Shown: one piece after another, positions 25,950 to 37,055 of the stretch
Layout: every line of letters begins with the position of its first letter
How positions within the stretch are numbered: the stretch's first letter is position 1
From: Diatrype stigma
Lineage: Eukaryota; Ascomycota; Sordariomycetes; Xylariales; Diatrypaceae
DNA length: 64,000 nucleotides
Reading direction: 5' to 3'
NCBI GenBank assembly: GCA_022225965.2
Contig: JAKJXP020000146.1
Coordinates: forward strand, 1-64,000
The notes under the pieces: generated by a model
What the model was told of the DNA's origin: nothing
Seen by the model: the letters and a program-made list of their open reading frames with translations, nothing else
Databases searched by the model: none
Position numbers and translations under genes: made by a program

Positions 25950-26790
25950 ATGTAGCCCTAGGCATTTCCGTTTTACCGCCGATCGATTTTTCTTAAAGGC
26001 TTAATCGAATTAAAGCCGCCATCGAGAAATTAACAAAAATTAATTCCTCGAAGCCAATTTTTCTTTTTCCGACGTATTTAGTAATAACGGCTACAGGCCT
26101 TCCAAAAATCCGGCAATTCCTTAATTACGATTTTATTACGGTTATTAAACCGATTATCGAAGCAGCAAATACGAAAATATCTCGAATCGTTATTAAAAAG
26201 CTAAATGCAATATATGGAATTAATGTTATAAAAGCGGTTACGAAATTATTTAGCGGCAACTGGAAAATCGTTTTTTGCAATTTAAATCTTAAAAAAAAAA
26301 TATTTCGAAGAAAAATTAAGCCGACGTTGCTTTCGGTTCGGCCGTTTATATTTATAAGGCTCGTTATATCGTAATAATTACAGAATTTTTTATAGCCCTA
26401 TTAAAAAAAATAATCCCAAAGGCATTTAAAAATAACATTAATGCAAAAAATAACGCCCGAATTGCGGAAATAATTTATCTAAAAAAAACGAATATTATAT
26501 ATAAAAATATAACGTCGATTCATTTTTTTATCGATACCGAAAATATAACGAATTAATTATATCGTAAAAGCGTTACGTTAAATTATTAGCATTACAAATG
26601 CAACCCATTTACGTCGAAAACTTAAATTAAGCGATATTTTAAATGTTATAAATTCGAATATAAAGCGGCCTATTATTGCTTAAATAAAATATACGATTAA
26701 TGCAATTCGAAAATATATAAAGAAATAAACTATTAGCTAAAAGCGAATAACCATTTATCGAAATGCCCGAATTATAAAATGAAATATTTA
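25950..26790 (+). pseudogene. LINE copy 2 ORF1 (gag-like, RNA-binding)
   Basis: Readable runs include TKISRIVIKKLNAIYGIN and FSGNWKIVF, followed by a CCHC zinc knuckle at 26635-26679 in which two Cys and one His have become Tyr (TGT to TAT, CAT to TAT). ORF1 proteins of Tad-type LINEs coat the element RNA. Not functional. Confidence 0.65.
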
Positions 26791-29677
26791 TCGTAATCGA
26801 AGGATTATTCGAAAACAAAAAAAGCGCAAAGATACGTACGAATTATATATTTTCGGCGTCCAATTAAATTCGAAACGTTAATGCGGCCCTTTTTTTTAGC
26901 GTTCCAAAGAATTAATTTTATAACGCTTATGCTAAATAATCCGGCTAAACGATTACGAAAAAAGCCGCAAATAGGTCGATCCGTTAAAAATATAAAGGCG
27001 TTTAAAAATAATATTTGCATAAACGCCTTTTTTTCCATTAATTCATAGCTTTTAATAATAATTTATCCGTAAAACGTTAATAATAATTAAGCTATACATA
27101 ATATTTAATAAAAAAATTAACCGTTCTTATTTAAAATATCGCAAATAAACCGCAAATTTTATAGGAATTGTTTTACGGGCCAAAACGTTATAATATTTTA
27201 GCAATTTCGAAACCGTTTATTATAGCCCGGAACGCCTTTTAAATACCGGTACCGAAAGGCATAAAATATATAATTATATAACATAATAACGAAAATATAC
27301 TTCGAATTATATTCGTAATAAATTCGAAAATACTTATAAAATAATATAAGGCTTATATCTTTTAATGCCGGGCCATAATAAAAACGAAAAACGGTTTAAT
27401 TAATATCGTTTCGATATATAATTTATTTCCCGATAGTAAAGCAATTACCGAATAAAACATTTTTATAAACGACTTGCTTTTTAAAATCCGAATTTAATTA
27501 ATTTTCGTATTAAGCGACTTTAATTTATATGATTTTACGTAAATGTTTATTAAGGAATTATATCGAAAAGCCAAAAAATTAATCGAATTCGCCGCAAAAT
27601 GGGACCTAAACCTATTAATTCCTTAAAATATCGGAACTTTTTATAATCGGAAAAAAAAAATGATACGACCTTAAATTTCGTTTAGGCTTCGCTGAACTTT
27701 CCGGCCGGCTTCGTAAAAATATTTAAATATATTAAAAACGACTATAAATTGTTTATATATAAAATTCGTAATTCCAAATTTATAGCAAATATAATTAAAT
27801 ATAATTAAAGATTAATAAATATAAATCAAATAAAGATCAAAACACAATTTTTATTATATCCGTCCGAATTTTAAATTCCGGAAAACATAAATTAATATTT
27901 GGAAATACTTATTATAGCCTTATTATATATTGCTAAAAAAACCATCTTTCGAAATAAAAGCGGCATTTTTTAATGTAAATAATGGATTCTTAAAATCCAA
28001 AAGGCGGTATAAATAAAGCGCAAAATCCATGCAATTTAAAAGCAACATCGAACGGATAACATTTATGTTACATTAAGACAAAGCAATAAAGCCCAAAAAC
28101 GCATATAAATAAAGGCCAAAAGGAATTCGTAACGACGTATATTTTACGAAGCAACGAAAACGCATAATCCTTCGGTTATATGGAAAATGAAAAAATAAGT
28201 ACGTACGAAAAGCTTTAAGGCATTAAACCTTTCGATAATACTTTCCTTTCGGAAAACCCCGAATCGATTTAATTTAAAAGTCGCAAATACGTTCGAATAA
28301 AAGTTAAACCTTTTAAATGCAAAATTTTATTTTATTTTAACGGCCGACTTAATAAATATACGTAATTCCAATTTCGATTATATCTTTTTTTAAAATTTTT
28401 TTTTATGTTTTAATTAATAACCTTTATAATAATATATAAGCATTTAATATCGAAAAAATCTTAAAAAGCATTCGGTTCGAATACCATTTTTACGGCCTTT
28501 TTAAGAACATATAATCCAATGCTTAAACGTAACGATTTAAATCCGAAGTTGTTTTTATTATATCGCTTTATATCGGTTTTTGAAATTAGCTGGCATATAA
28601 GGTATTTTTTCCGTAAGTTCCGGCAAATACGGATAGCAATTATTTTAAAAAATAGGCCGGAAATAAACATAATAGGATTTTAAAGGTTTATAACGCTTTT
28701 GGATACGATAAGAAAGGTTTTCGAATTTATAGTCGCCATAGGTTTATTAAACATTACCGAAAGGCTTAATCTTATTTTTTCGAAATAAATAAGCAATAAA
28801 CCGAATAAATCCATTAAAACGGCGTTATAATTATTAATAAATTAAATACGTACGAACTAATTAAAAAACGTATCGACGTCGGTTTTTTTTTTAAACGTAA
28901 CCGAAATTTTCGATTACGTTATATATTTGCGCCTTTTAAACGCCCTTTATACCGCGGGCTATTTTTTTTGGATAATTATTTAATTACGAAACTATTTTGA
29001 AAAAAAAACGATTATACTTTATTTCGATAACCGCAAATTTAATTTTATACCTTTAAAATCGGAAATACCTTAGGAATTTTTTTTTTCGTTTATGTTATAT
29101 TTATTATATATTTCGTCGTTATATTCGATTTTTAGAAATATTCGCGGCATCGGTTCGATAATATACGTAAATAACTTTTATTTTATATCGATTACGAAAA
29201 ATTTCGTTATTTGTTATAAGTAATTATAAAAAACGCATGCCGTTTATTTAAAATGGGGCCGATTATATGGATTAAGTTTTAATATACCGAAATATAAGCT
29301 AATATATTTCGGAAAAAAACCAAAATCGGACATACTTAAAAAAAGCATACGCTTAAATTCGATTTTATTAAAACCGGTTAATAGTTTAAAGATTTTAAGA
29401 ATTATAATTAATAACCGCTTAATTTAAAAGGCATAATGTAAGCAATTTCGAAGCCGATTCGAAATATAGCAATTATCGATTTAACGTATAATTAAATCCA
29501 TATAAAGGCCAAACTTAATTAAATCTAAATTAATATATATAATAGTTATTCGGATAGCGATAAAATATGGTTTTACGGTATAATACAATATCGCTTTGCC
29601 GGAAAAGCGCTTTAAAAAGGGCATTTATTCGATATTACAAAAAATGCAAAACGCTTATATTCAAACGATTATAAAGG

Positions 29678-29789
29678 TATTACGTAATACAGCTATTCCA
29701 GCTCCCATATATGGTTAGATAAGTATTATTCCAATAACTTCTGGAATGGCATACGCTTTTAACGCAATGGCATAACGCACTTTGTAACA
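29678..29789 (+). repeat. Left LTR of TRIM-2
   Basis: 112 bp ending TGTAACA; starts TATTACG where TGTTACG is expected. Confidence 0.9.
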
Positions 29790-30046
29790 TATGGTAGCAT
29801 TTCCTAGACGTTCCATTCCTAGGACCTAAATTCGAATCCCACCAGTAACACGGTCGCTAACAAAGTACCACTAGCCCCTTACGCGTACGTATAACTATGC
29901 TATAGCAATACCTTATATACGTACATCCAATAAGCCATAAGGACCCTTATCGCGCGAATGCGACCGGATAACCTTGGAGCGACGATGTTACCTTAGCGCG
30001 TATTACCGCCGAGGACGCCGATATAAATGCTCTGTCGGTGGGCATA

Positions 30047-30158
30047 TATTACGTAATACAGCCATTCCAGCTCCCATATATGGTTAGATAAGTGTTATTC
30101 CAGTAACTTCTAAAGTGGCATATGCTTTTAACGCAATGGCATAGCGCACTTTGTAATA
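30047..30158 (+). repeat. Right LTR of TRIM-2
   Basis: 112 bp, matching the left LTR apart from a handful of mostly transition differences; ends TGTAATA where the left copy has TGTAACA. Confidence 0.9.
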
Positions 30159-32935
30159 AAAGACGTATAAAGCTATAAATATTATCGAATTAAAAACGAA
30201 ATCGTATTTATCTTTTATAAATCTTTAATTATTTTATAAGCAAGCGGTTTTTAAAAAAAAATAAAACGTATAAGAATTACGAAATACTTATAATAACGCA
30301 TTAATAAAATACGAAAATTAATTAAGCAATTTAATAATACCCGCAAAATTAAGAATAAAAAAATAAAGGTTTTTTTTAAATATAAGCAAAATAATTTAAA
30401 AGCTTATATATAAATGCGGCGTTTATTTAAAAACGGAAAAACGGCATATCGATTATTATTTAAAGCAATAAAAAAAAAACGTAAACGCCGTAAAATAAAG
30501 CTATATCCGGCATTATTAATTGCTTAATAATTCCGATAAAAAATTAAAACGAATAATTCGATTCGATATAAAACGGAAGTCCGACGTATACCGGTTTAAA
30601 CCAAATCCGACGAAAACGTTCTTTAATTATACCAAACGCTAACGAAATTCCAAAATTCGATATTAATATAGGCTAAAATCGAAAAAATTGGCTTGCATAG
30701 CTTTTTATTAAAACAACGTATTTTCGATATTATTTCGATATGCATTTATAAATAATAAAAAAACGTTATTGCATTATTTAAATTATTGCCTAAACGTAAT
30801 TCATTTTTAATCGGCATTATTAATAAAATTAAAAAGTTTTCGATATAACGAAGCATTATCGATTATAAATTTAATCTATTACGTAACGAAATGGCTAATA
30901 CGTTTTAACCGGTTCGAATAATATAAATTAATATTAAAGCTATTATTAAAATAAAACGCTAATTCTTTACCGAATAAGGCTTAACGCATACGAGCTAACG
31001 ACATATCGAATACGAATAAATTATTACGAAAATAATTTTATTTATTAAAGCCGATTCCGAAAAAAAAAATAAAATAACGTTTTGCCGAAAATAAGGAAAT
31101 TAATTACGATGCATAAATTAAAAAACGAACGGCTTAATGTTAATCCAAAAACGACGCAAAAGCTAACCGAAATTATAACAAAATATATGCCGTATTAATA
31201 TCATAACTTAATCGTTAATATAACAAAAGGCGATCGGTCCGAAAGCCGGCCGAAAATGCACCGAAAACGCATTTATTAAGTACAAAAAGAACTTTCGTTA
31301 TTGCCGAAAAAAAAAAACGGCAACCGCTAAACGATTGCGAATAAAATTAAAACTAAATAAAAAAACCGGATTAAAATCGTAACGATATACCTTAATGGAT
31401 TTCAATAATTAAAAAATACTAATACCTAAGAATTTAAAACGCAAGGTCGGTTTTATTTCGTCGCAAACCCAAACGGAAAAAGCTGGAATATAAATACGGG
31501 CCGAAATACGAATAAAAGTAAGCATAATTATTACGACGTTACCGAAAGGATCGCCCGAAAATAACGCATAAACGGGCAATTTTTTAGCGCGTTTACGTAT
31601 AACGAACCAAGCCTTATATAAAACGTTATATATTCGTTTGACGTTTTAAAACGAAATTAATACGAACCGACTTAAAAAAGACCTTAATTTACCTTTTATG
31701 CGTTTTCGGTAAGGTCTGTTTAATATTTCGCAATAAACGACCAGAACTTTCGAAATTCGGGCTTAAAATTATCGGCGGATTAAGCGAAATTAAAACGACC
31801 TCGAAAAAAAAACGGAAAGCTTATTTCGGAACAGTCGGAAATAATTTTTTTATAATGCTTATATGCAATATATTAACGAAATTTATTAATTATATCGGTT
31901 AAATATCGGAATATAACGATACGAAAACGAAACGATTTATAACGGTCGTAATAAAATAAAAAAGGATCTTTTATTACGCAATACGTATAAAATACGTATT
32001 TCATTTTTTTTAATAAAAGATCGGAATAAATCGAAATATTAAGAACGGGCTTTTTAAAAGGGCCTAATATCGTTATAAAATCGAAACGGCTAAATCGCAA
32101 AAACGATAACAAAACGATAAAACGAAAAAAACGAAGCAAAATCGGTTATAAAACGAACGGATAAATAAAATTAAACGACTAAATAATATATTATCGAAAT
32201 TAATAAACGTCGAATCGACGTCGAAAATAATAAAGAACTATATAAATTCGAATTAATCCTAGGCGCCCGAATTTCCGGATGCCCAAAAGCGACCCGAATT
32301 TGCGTATAATGTAAAAAATAAAAAAAATAATTATAGTAAATTAAAAAATAATAAAAAGTCGATCCGAGCCCTTATTCTTAAGGGTCGAATCGATAGCGAA
32401 AGAAAATTACGTATCGAATTAATTATTATTATTAAAAAAAAAAAGGAAAAATTTCCGGACGAAAAGAAAATAAGATATTTATACCTTAAAGGCGGTATAT
32501 AATTTGTTTTGCCAATTAAATCGTTATTGCATCGACGCCGGCCGAAATAGGTAATTCATTTATATCCGGAACGATATATCGAACGTACGGGTTATTTCGT
32601 ACCGCCCTTCTTTTTCTTATAACCTACCTTCGCTTATTTAACATATCGGCACCATACTTAATAATACGTACGCCGTACGTTTACGACGCAAAGCCGAATC
32701 GGCCTTACGTTATAACCTTTTTTTTGATTTAATAAATAGCTTTAGGCCTTTTTATAATAAAAAACGAACAAAAACCGTTTTAAATATCTTTTATATATAA
32801 CAAAAAAAGCGACTTCGGTACGAATTAATAGGTTTTTCTTTTCGACTTCGGTTTAAGGTTTCCTATTATGCTAGAACTAAACGTATACCGGCATGGCCCT
32901 TTGGGCCGTCGACCGCGTAATATCATATATATATA

Positions 32936-33851
32936 TATATAAATATATAGGTTATTTTTTCTTAAATAGGTTTTTATTATATATATAATAAGTAGCTCCT
33001 TTTTTTATAATAGGTTTTTTATTACTTAAATTATATATAAAATACAGAAAATACAAAAAAAGAAACAAATTAAATAAATGATTTTTAATCGGTTTTATTA
33101 CTTAATAATAAAACAGGCTTTTTCCTTATATATATACAGGTTTTCTTATTTTAAAACAAGCCGGCTTAAATAAAGAAAAACCACAAATAACGTATAATAC
33201 GGTTAAATATATAACAAAATTAATAAACGTAGGTTAGTTAAAACGGAGCTTTATAGCGACCGAATCATTATAATATAATAAATGTAGTTATTAACGAACC
33301 ATTAATTTATTTCCTTAAGAGGCATATATATAGCATTTTTAACTTTATACTTTAATGGGGCTTATATAAGCTAATTTATATAGTTAAGGCTTATATGAGT
33401 TAAAATTAATCCATATAACCCTTAAGGGAAGCTCTAGGATTAGCTGAAAAAAGAAACAAATTCCTACTGGCTACGGAAAATTTTAGCACCTTTTAAATCG
33501 TATAATAACGTAATTATATAATTACGAGCTTACGTGGTTATAAGGGTTTTGCCCTTAGGCAAAACACACTAAGCCTAAAATGAAAACAGCTGCTAGGAAA
33601 TAAAGGGGCCCGTTTTCTTATCCAGAAAATTCTATAACCTTTTATAGCCTTTTATAACTTCTTATAAGCCTAATACTTATAGCGGCCCATTTAGTATAAA
33701 TATAGGCGCCTGCCGCTTATAAATAGCTGTAATATAATAAATAAAATCACGGAAAATCGTATATATAAACTTGTTTATATATACTATTTATAATAAAATC
33801 CTTATATTCTTTTACTTATCTTATATAACTAAAATCCTTTTATTACTTAAA
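32936..33851. other. Mixed AT-rich stretch, possible 3' LTR region of copia-1
   Basis: No coding. It follows the LINE inserted in copia-1 and contains TATA-like words (TATAAATATAGG near 33696 and TATAAATAG near 33718) and a 20-nt perfect hairpin. Positions about 33380-33720 keep more G and C than the neighbours. It is in the right place for the copia-1 3' LTR, but no partner LTR is in the window, so the limits cannot be set. Confidence 0.35.
33546..33565. other. Short perfect hairpin
   Basis: GTTTTGCC, loop CTTA, GGCAAAAC: an 8-bp stem with a 4-nt loop. No function can be assigned. Confidence 0.6.
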
Positions 33852-34004
33852 TCTTATAAAAACATATAACTTAATATAAATATAAAGTAAAAAGTAATTA
33901 TAAAAAAACTAATAATATAAATTTAAAGAAATTTAAGTAATTAACGTATTAAAAGACGGTTATTTTAATATAAGTAATGCCGTTAAGGCCGTAATTACGT
34001 AATA
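33852..34004 (-). repeat. Solo LTR or LTR remnant of the copia-2 family
   Basis: 153 bp aligning with the copia-2 3' LTR at 42822-43236 once the nested solo LTR there is removed (about 150 bp). In minus orientation it begins TATTACGTAATTACGGCC, a RIP-changed TGTTACG end. No clear flanking duplication. Confidence 0.65.
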
Positions 34005-34214
34005 CATTATTAGCGTCGATTTTAAATAATTAATAATAATAACTTTATATTAATAATTTAACTTATTCGTTTATTATTTACTTTATTTTATAAATAAAAC
34101 ATTATATTACTTCGTTTTAACTTAAAGTTTAAAAAGGGCTTTATTATAAAGATAAGAGTTATATATTATTTAAAAAATAATAATTCAAAGTTAGCTATAA
34201 CTATTTCGACTTAT
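34005..34214. other. AT-rich border of the gene island
   Basis: RIP-like composition without coding. The change to GC-balanced sequence is abrupt at about 34215. Confidence 0.6.
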
Positions 34215-34312
34215 GAAATACATATATTTATAACCTTGGTACAGCCGCTAGCACGCCCCTTTCCTTAACGGCAGCAAGCGAATCTTTTCTGGTTCATATG
34301 CATATCAAGTCC

Positions 34313-36293
34313 TTAAAAGAGAGATAAGGATCCCATTGTAAAAGGTGTCTCATTGTCGTAGTCAATATCAGTTAAGTTTGCATAGTACATTACTTGCGAG
34401 TCATCCTGGCTAAAACATCCAGGACCCTTGAAAGCCGATAGCGAGGCCGAATTAGAAGCTGCTGTACTTATATAAGTAATTGAGAAGCATTCGAAGCTTA
34501 TCGGTTTGCCTGACGAATCAGTAGGGCTGTAACATTGACCTATAGTGTTCAACTGGGCCTGTTTTAACACGCTGGTACAATCCGAATCGGTAAAAATGTC
34601 GATATAAACTTGCCCGGTTGGAGCAGGTGGCCCAGTCGATGTCGGTGTCGGTGTCGCCGCCGCAACCCAACTGTTGCAAACGGCGGACGTTATGCACGGC
34701 TCTCGTGGAATCTCACAGAGCGTGGTTGTCGATGTCAAGACACAAGAGCTTCCGGACTCGGTCGCAATCGGCTCGACTGTTGTGATGGTCGGAGTGGATG
34801 AGAATGTGAGCGTCGGCAGTGGAGTTAAAGAGGACGATGTTGTCGAAGAGGGTGTGGGAAAGGGTGTGGAAGAGGGTGATACTGTCAAAGAGGGCAATGT
34901 CGTCGAAGAGAGCGATGCTGAAGAGCCTGTATTCCCGGCTGTGGATGACGTCTGACTTGCAGTGCTTGAACTGCCGGAACCCGACATTGAGCTCAAGGTC
35001 ACAGTTGGTGCAGTCAACTGAGGGGGGGCAACAGGCACGCTTAGGGTTGCGCTGCAGGCCGATGAGCCTGGTTTAGAAACGGTTAACACAAATTTTAGCA
35101 CGATACTGCGAGCGTTACTCACTTGAAGAGCTGCTGGAGCCGGACGAGCTAGACGAGCTAGACGAGCTGGATGAGCTTGAAGAGCCACTAGATGGTGAAG
35201 AGGTCGGTGAAGTCGTAGGCTCCTGGCTCTTGGGAGGTGCATCGTTCTGGGGAGGAGGTCCCGAAGGATCAGGGCATGAGCCAGCAACAGTGATGCCGAA
35301 AATCTTGACGCAGGGCAGGTGAAATTCAGGGAGCTGCGGAACGGTTGGCCAGGTGAAATCGACGTTTGGAATTTCAGGCACATTCCAAACGATTTCCGGT
35401 TCACATGTTGGACAGGGCAAGATGACGGGTACAATCGTGGTCGAGTGATCGTTGCCCGTGGTCGTGAGCCACATATTTCCCGTGACAGGGGTTTCGGTGA
35501 AAGGTTCAATAGACAGCGAAGCAGGCACCGTTGTCATAGTCGACGCAATGGTAACGCTGGTAGGCACAGGTTGAATAGTGAGCGTCTGCCCGTCCGTCGT
35601 AATAGTCTGCAGTCCCGTCAAAGTCGAGCCAGGTGGCAATGTGAAGGCTACCGAAGACCCATCAGGCTCGGTGAATGTCTCAACGTTCGAAGTTGATGCG
35701 GACGGTGTCGAAGATAAGCTGGATGTTATCGATATAGGCTCTACGGTCAATGTGGAGCCGGATATGGTAAGGGTCTCAAGTCCGGTAATAGAGGCGCTGG
35801 TAGGGAGTGTAACCGTAACAATAGGTCCGTTGGGTTCCGTGAGCGTCTCCACGATCAAGGATGCTGATCCGCTGGGTATCGTAGATGTAAGAGAGCCAGA
35901 GCTTGTTGAGAGAGATACCGTATTTGAGGTTGACGGCCTAACTGGACTACTAGAGCTAGTGGTAGTGTTGGAGACACGCATACTCGTAGAGACAGATGTT
36001 AGTGTTGCTGTAGAAGAGCTAATACTTCCACTTGGCATACTTGTAGGTCCCGAAGTAGACAGCGAACTTGAATTTGCGGGTGTGCTTGAAGATTCACTGT
36101 ATGATGAGGCAGTAGACGAGAAAACGGTAGAGGCTGTCGGGCGTGAATTACTCCAAGTTGTTGTGACATTCGTCCAAGATGAAGAGCTTCCAAGAGGGAC
36201 ATATTGTCTCACGTCTGGAGTTACGGGACTTGAAAAAAGAGTGCCAGCGAGAGCCGCGAGGCTAGATAGGCCGATAATCTGCTTTAACGCCAT
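34313..36293 (-). CDS. Gene A: secreted Ser/Thr-rich repeat protein, 641 residues, two exons
   Basis: Exon 1 is 36293-35123 and exon 2 is 35067-34313, joined across a 55-bp intron (35068-35122) with GTGAGT donor, TTAAC branch point and CAG acceptor; the frame is kept and splits Ser391. The start MALKQIIGLS opens a signal peptide of about 20-23 residues. Residues 35-140 are mucin-like Ser/Thr. Two 43-residue repeats lie at 148-190 and 204-246 (ETLTEP/ETFTEP...GLETLT/GLQTIT). Residues 293-342 form a Cys/Pro/Trp-containing block (PCPTC, LPCVKIFG), followed by a poly-Ser tract at 370-391 and a second Ser/Thr linker. The C-terminal domain 542-641 has four Cys (554, 569, 584, 608) and an NLT glycosylation site. 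There is no hydrophobic GPI-type tail. Probably a heavily O-glycosylated wall or extracellular protein; the family is not recognised. GC content is normal, with no sign of RIP. Confidence 0.85.
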
Positions 36294-36769
36294 ATCTGAA
36301 AGCGCATTGCAATGACCGAGAAGAATGATGGCAAAACCGCGTGCAGCAGGTTAGCTATTTTGTAGGGGTGCTGGCAATGGTCACAGATATACTCACCAAC
36401 CGGTCACATTGTTCGTCTATATTTGGCGAAGCACACTCCACTGTCCAGCAACCTTGTACAACCAATCTGTCTCCAGGGATTATACGACCAGCCGTGGCGA
36501 GCGCCAACGAGACAAGCACATTTTGTCATCATGTTCTATTCGACAGTGAAGCTTCAGACATGTCATCATTCTGGCTGCGTATATTGCCGTGCCTCAAGCC
36601 CCCAAGAGCCACTTGGGGCGGAGCTGTCGCAGGTCCGGCCCCCATGCGGCTCAGTTGTAGCTTGGCCGTTATTCCCAAAGCCTCGTCGAGAGTGTGAAGG
36701 CCTCCGAAGGGCCATGCAGCCATGCGTCATGCTCGTAAATCCCTTCCATCTATTTATTGCAACGACATA
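36294..36769. other. Upstream region of gene A, no gene
   Basis: 476 bp of GC-balanced sequence. Open frames on both strands (36341-36697, 36423-36794, 36529-36814) overlap one another and look random. It presumably holds the gene A promoter; I see no clear TATA box. Confidence 0.5.
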
Positions 36770-37027
36770 CGAAGGTTGCGGCCACAATTGTTGATCATAT
36801 GCCAACACCAGCACTTAGCCCCTAGATTGATTAGTGCACTATGAGCGCTATGCTCTAGCAGGCTTCCTATGTTAAAGCCCAGGAGAAATGCGAATAGGTG
36901 CCGCATAGTGGCATGGGCTTACTAAGAGCGTTGATACTTAATATAGTATTCCTTATAACTATCGGGTTTGCTATTCGTATATACCCAGATATAGGCATGT
37001 TGTTAACAATTGTGGCCGCGACCTTCG
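36770..37027. mobile_element. 258-bp MITE with 23-bp terminal inverted repeats
   Basis: The termini CGAAGGTTGCGG... (36770-36792) and its inverted copy (37005-37027) match at 22 of 23 positions. Both ends are flanked by TA, the target used by Tc1/mariner/pogo (Fot1-type) transposons. The interior has no coding. It is not RIP-mutated. It lies 27 bp from the stop codon of gene B and about 480 bp upstream of gene A. The superfamily is inferred from the TA flank only. Confidence 0.75.
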
Positions 37028-37055
37028 TATGCTACGTATAAAGTGGTTCTCTTCG

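Larger units (their letters stand above)
29678..30158 (+). mobile_element. TRIM-2: miniature LTR element, complete, with target duplication
   Basis: Direct terminal repeats of exactly 112 bp (29678-29789 and 30047-30158) enclose 257 bp without coding. Flanks are AAAGG (29673-29677) and AAAGA (30159-30163), a 5-bp duplication with one G-to-A change. The reversed LINE copy near 50545 shows the empty site with one AAGGG. A primer-binding-like TGGTAGCAT starts 2 bp after the left LTR (29792-29800). GTCGGTGGGCATA precedes the right LTR. LTR ends are T(A/G)TTACGTAATACAG...TGTAACA. Base composition is near normal, in contrast to the LINE around it, so it has largely escaped RIP. Confidence 0.9.
26800..30700 (+). 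pseudogene. LINE copy 2 ORF2 (endonuclease and reverse transcriptase)
   Basis: An APE-type endonuclease motif SDFNLY (from GDFNL) lies at 27513-27533. The reverse transcriptase contains YVNN (YVDD with both Asp changed to Asn) at 29164-29175, then LYGLSFNIPKYKLIYFGKK and a SLKILRIII motif, the usual fungal LINE order. A conserved post-RT block follows (TIIRAYKAINTIE-like, split by TRIM-2 at 29678-30158). The endonuclease and RT motifs lie in different frames, so at least one indel exists besides the stops. The ORF at 28461-28670 on the minus strand is antisense. Confidence 0.75.
25608..32935 (+). mobile_element. Tad-like LINE, copy 2, near full length
   Basis: Order on the plus strand: ORF1 with zinc knuckle (26635-26679), endonuclease (SDFNLY at 27513-27533), reverse transcriptase (YVNN at 29164-29175), the post-RT segment typical of fungal Tad/I-clade ORF2, a long 3' tail and a (TA)n end. 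Its start aligns with the 5' end of the reversed copy at 47771-54650. It is inserted just after copia-1 pol. Surrounding TA-rich sequence hides the exact duplication. TRIM-2 (29678-30158) is inserted between the reverse transcriptase and the C-terminal part. Confidence 0.85.

Noticed and set aside
29800..29850. Possible tRNA (TTCGAATCCC) in TRIM-2
   Set aside because: A box B-like word is present, but no box A, stems or terminator; the direct terminal repeats explain the element better.
34610..35076. Plus-strand open frames in the same area
   Set aside because: Antisense to gene A exon 2 and its Ser/Thr linker; the translated Val/Glu-rich sequence mirrors the sense repeats.
35578..36315. 245-residue plus-strand open frame
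   Set aside because: Antisense to gene A exon 1, whose signal peptide, repeats and intron are coherent; the plus frame is a by-product of the biased Ser/Thr codon use.
36341..36814. Open frames on both strands between gene A and the MITE
   Set aside because: Mutually overlapping, no signal peptide, no intron pattern and no family resemblance; consistent with chance in GC-balanced DNA.
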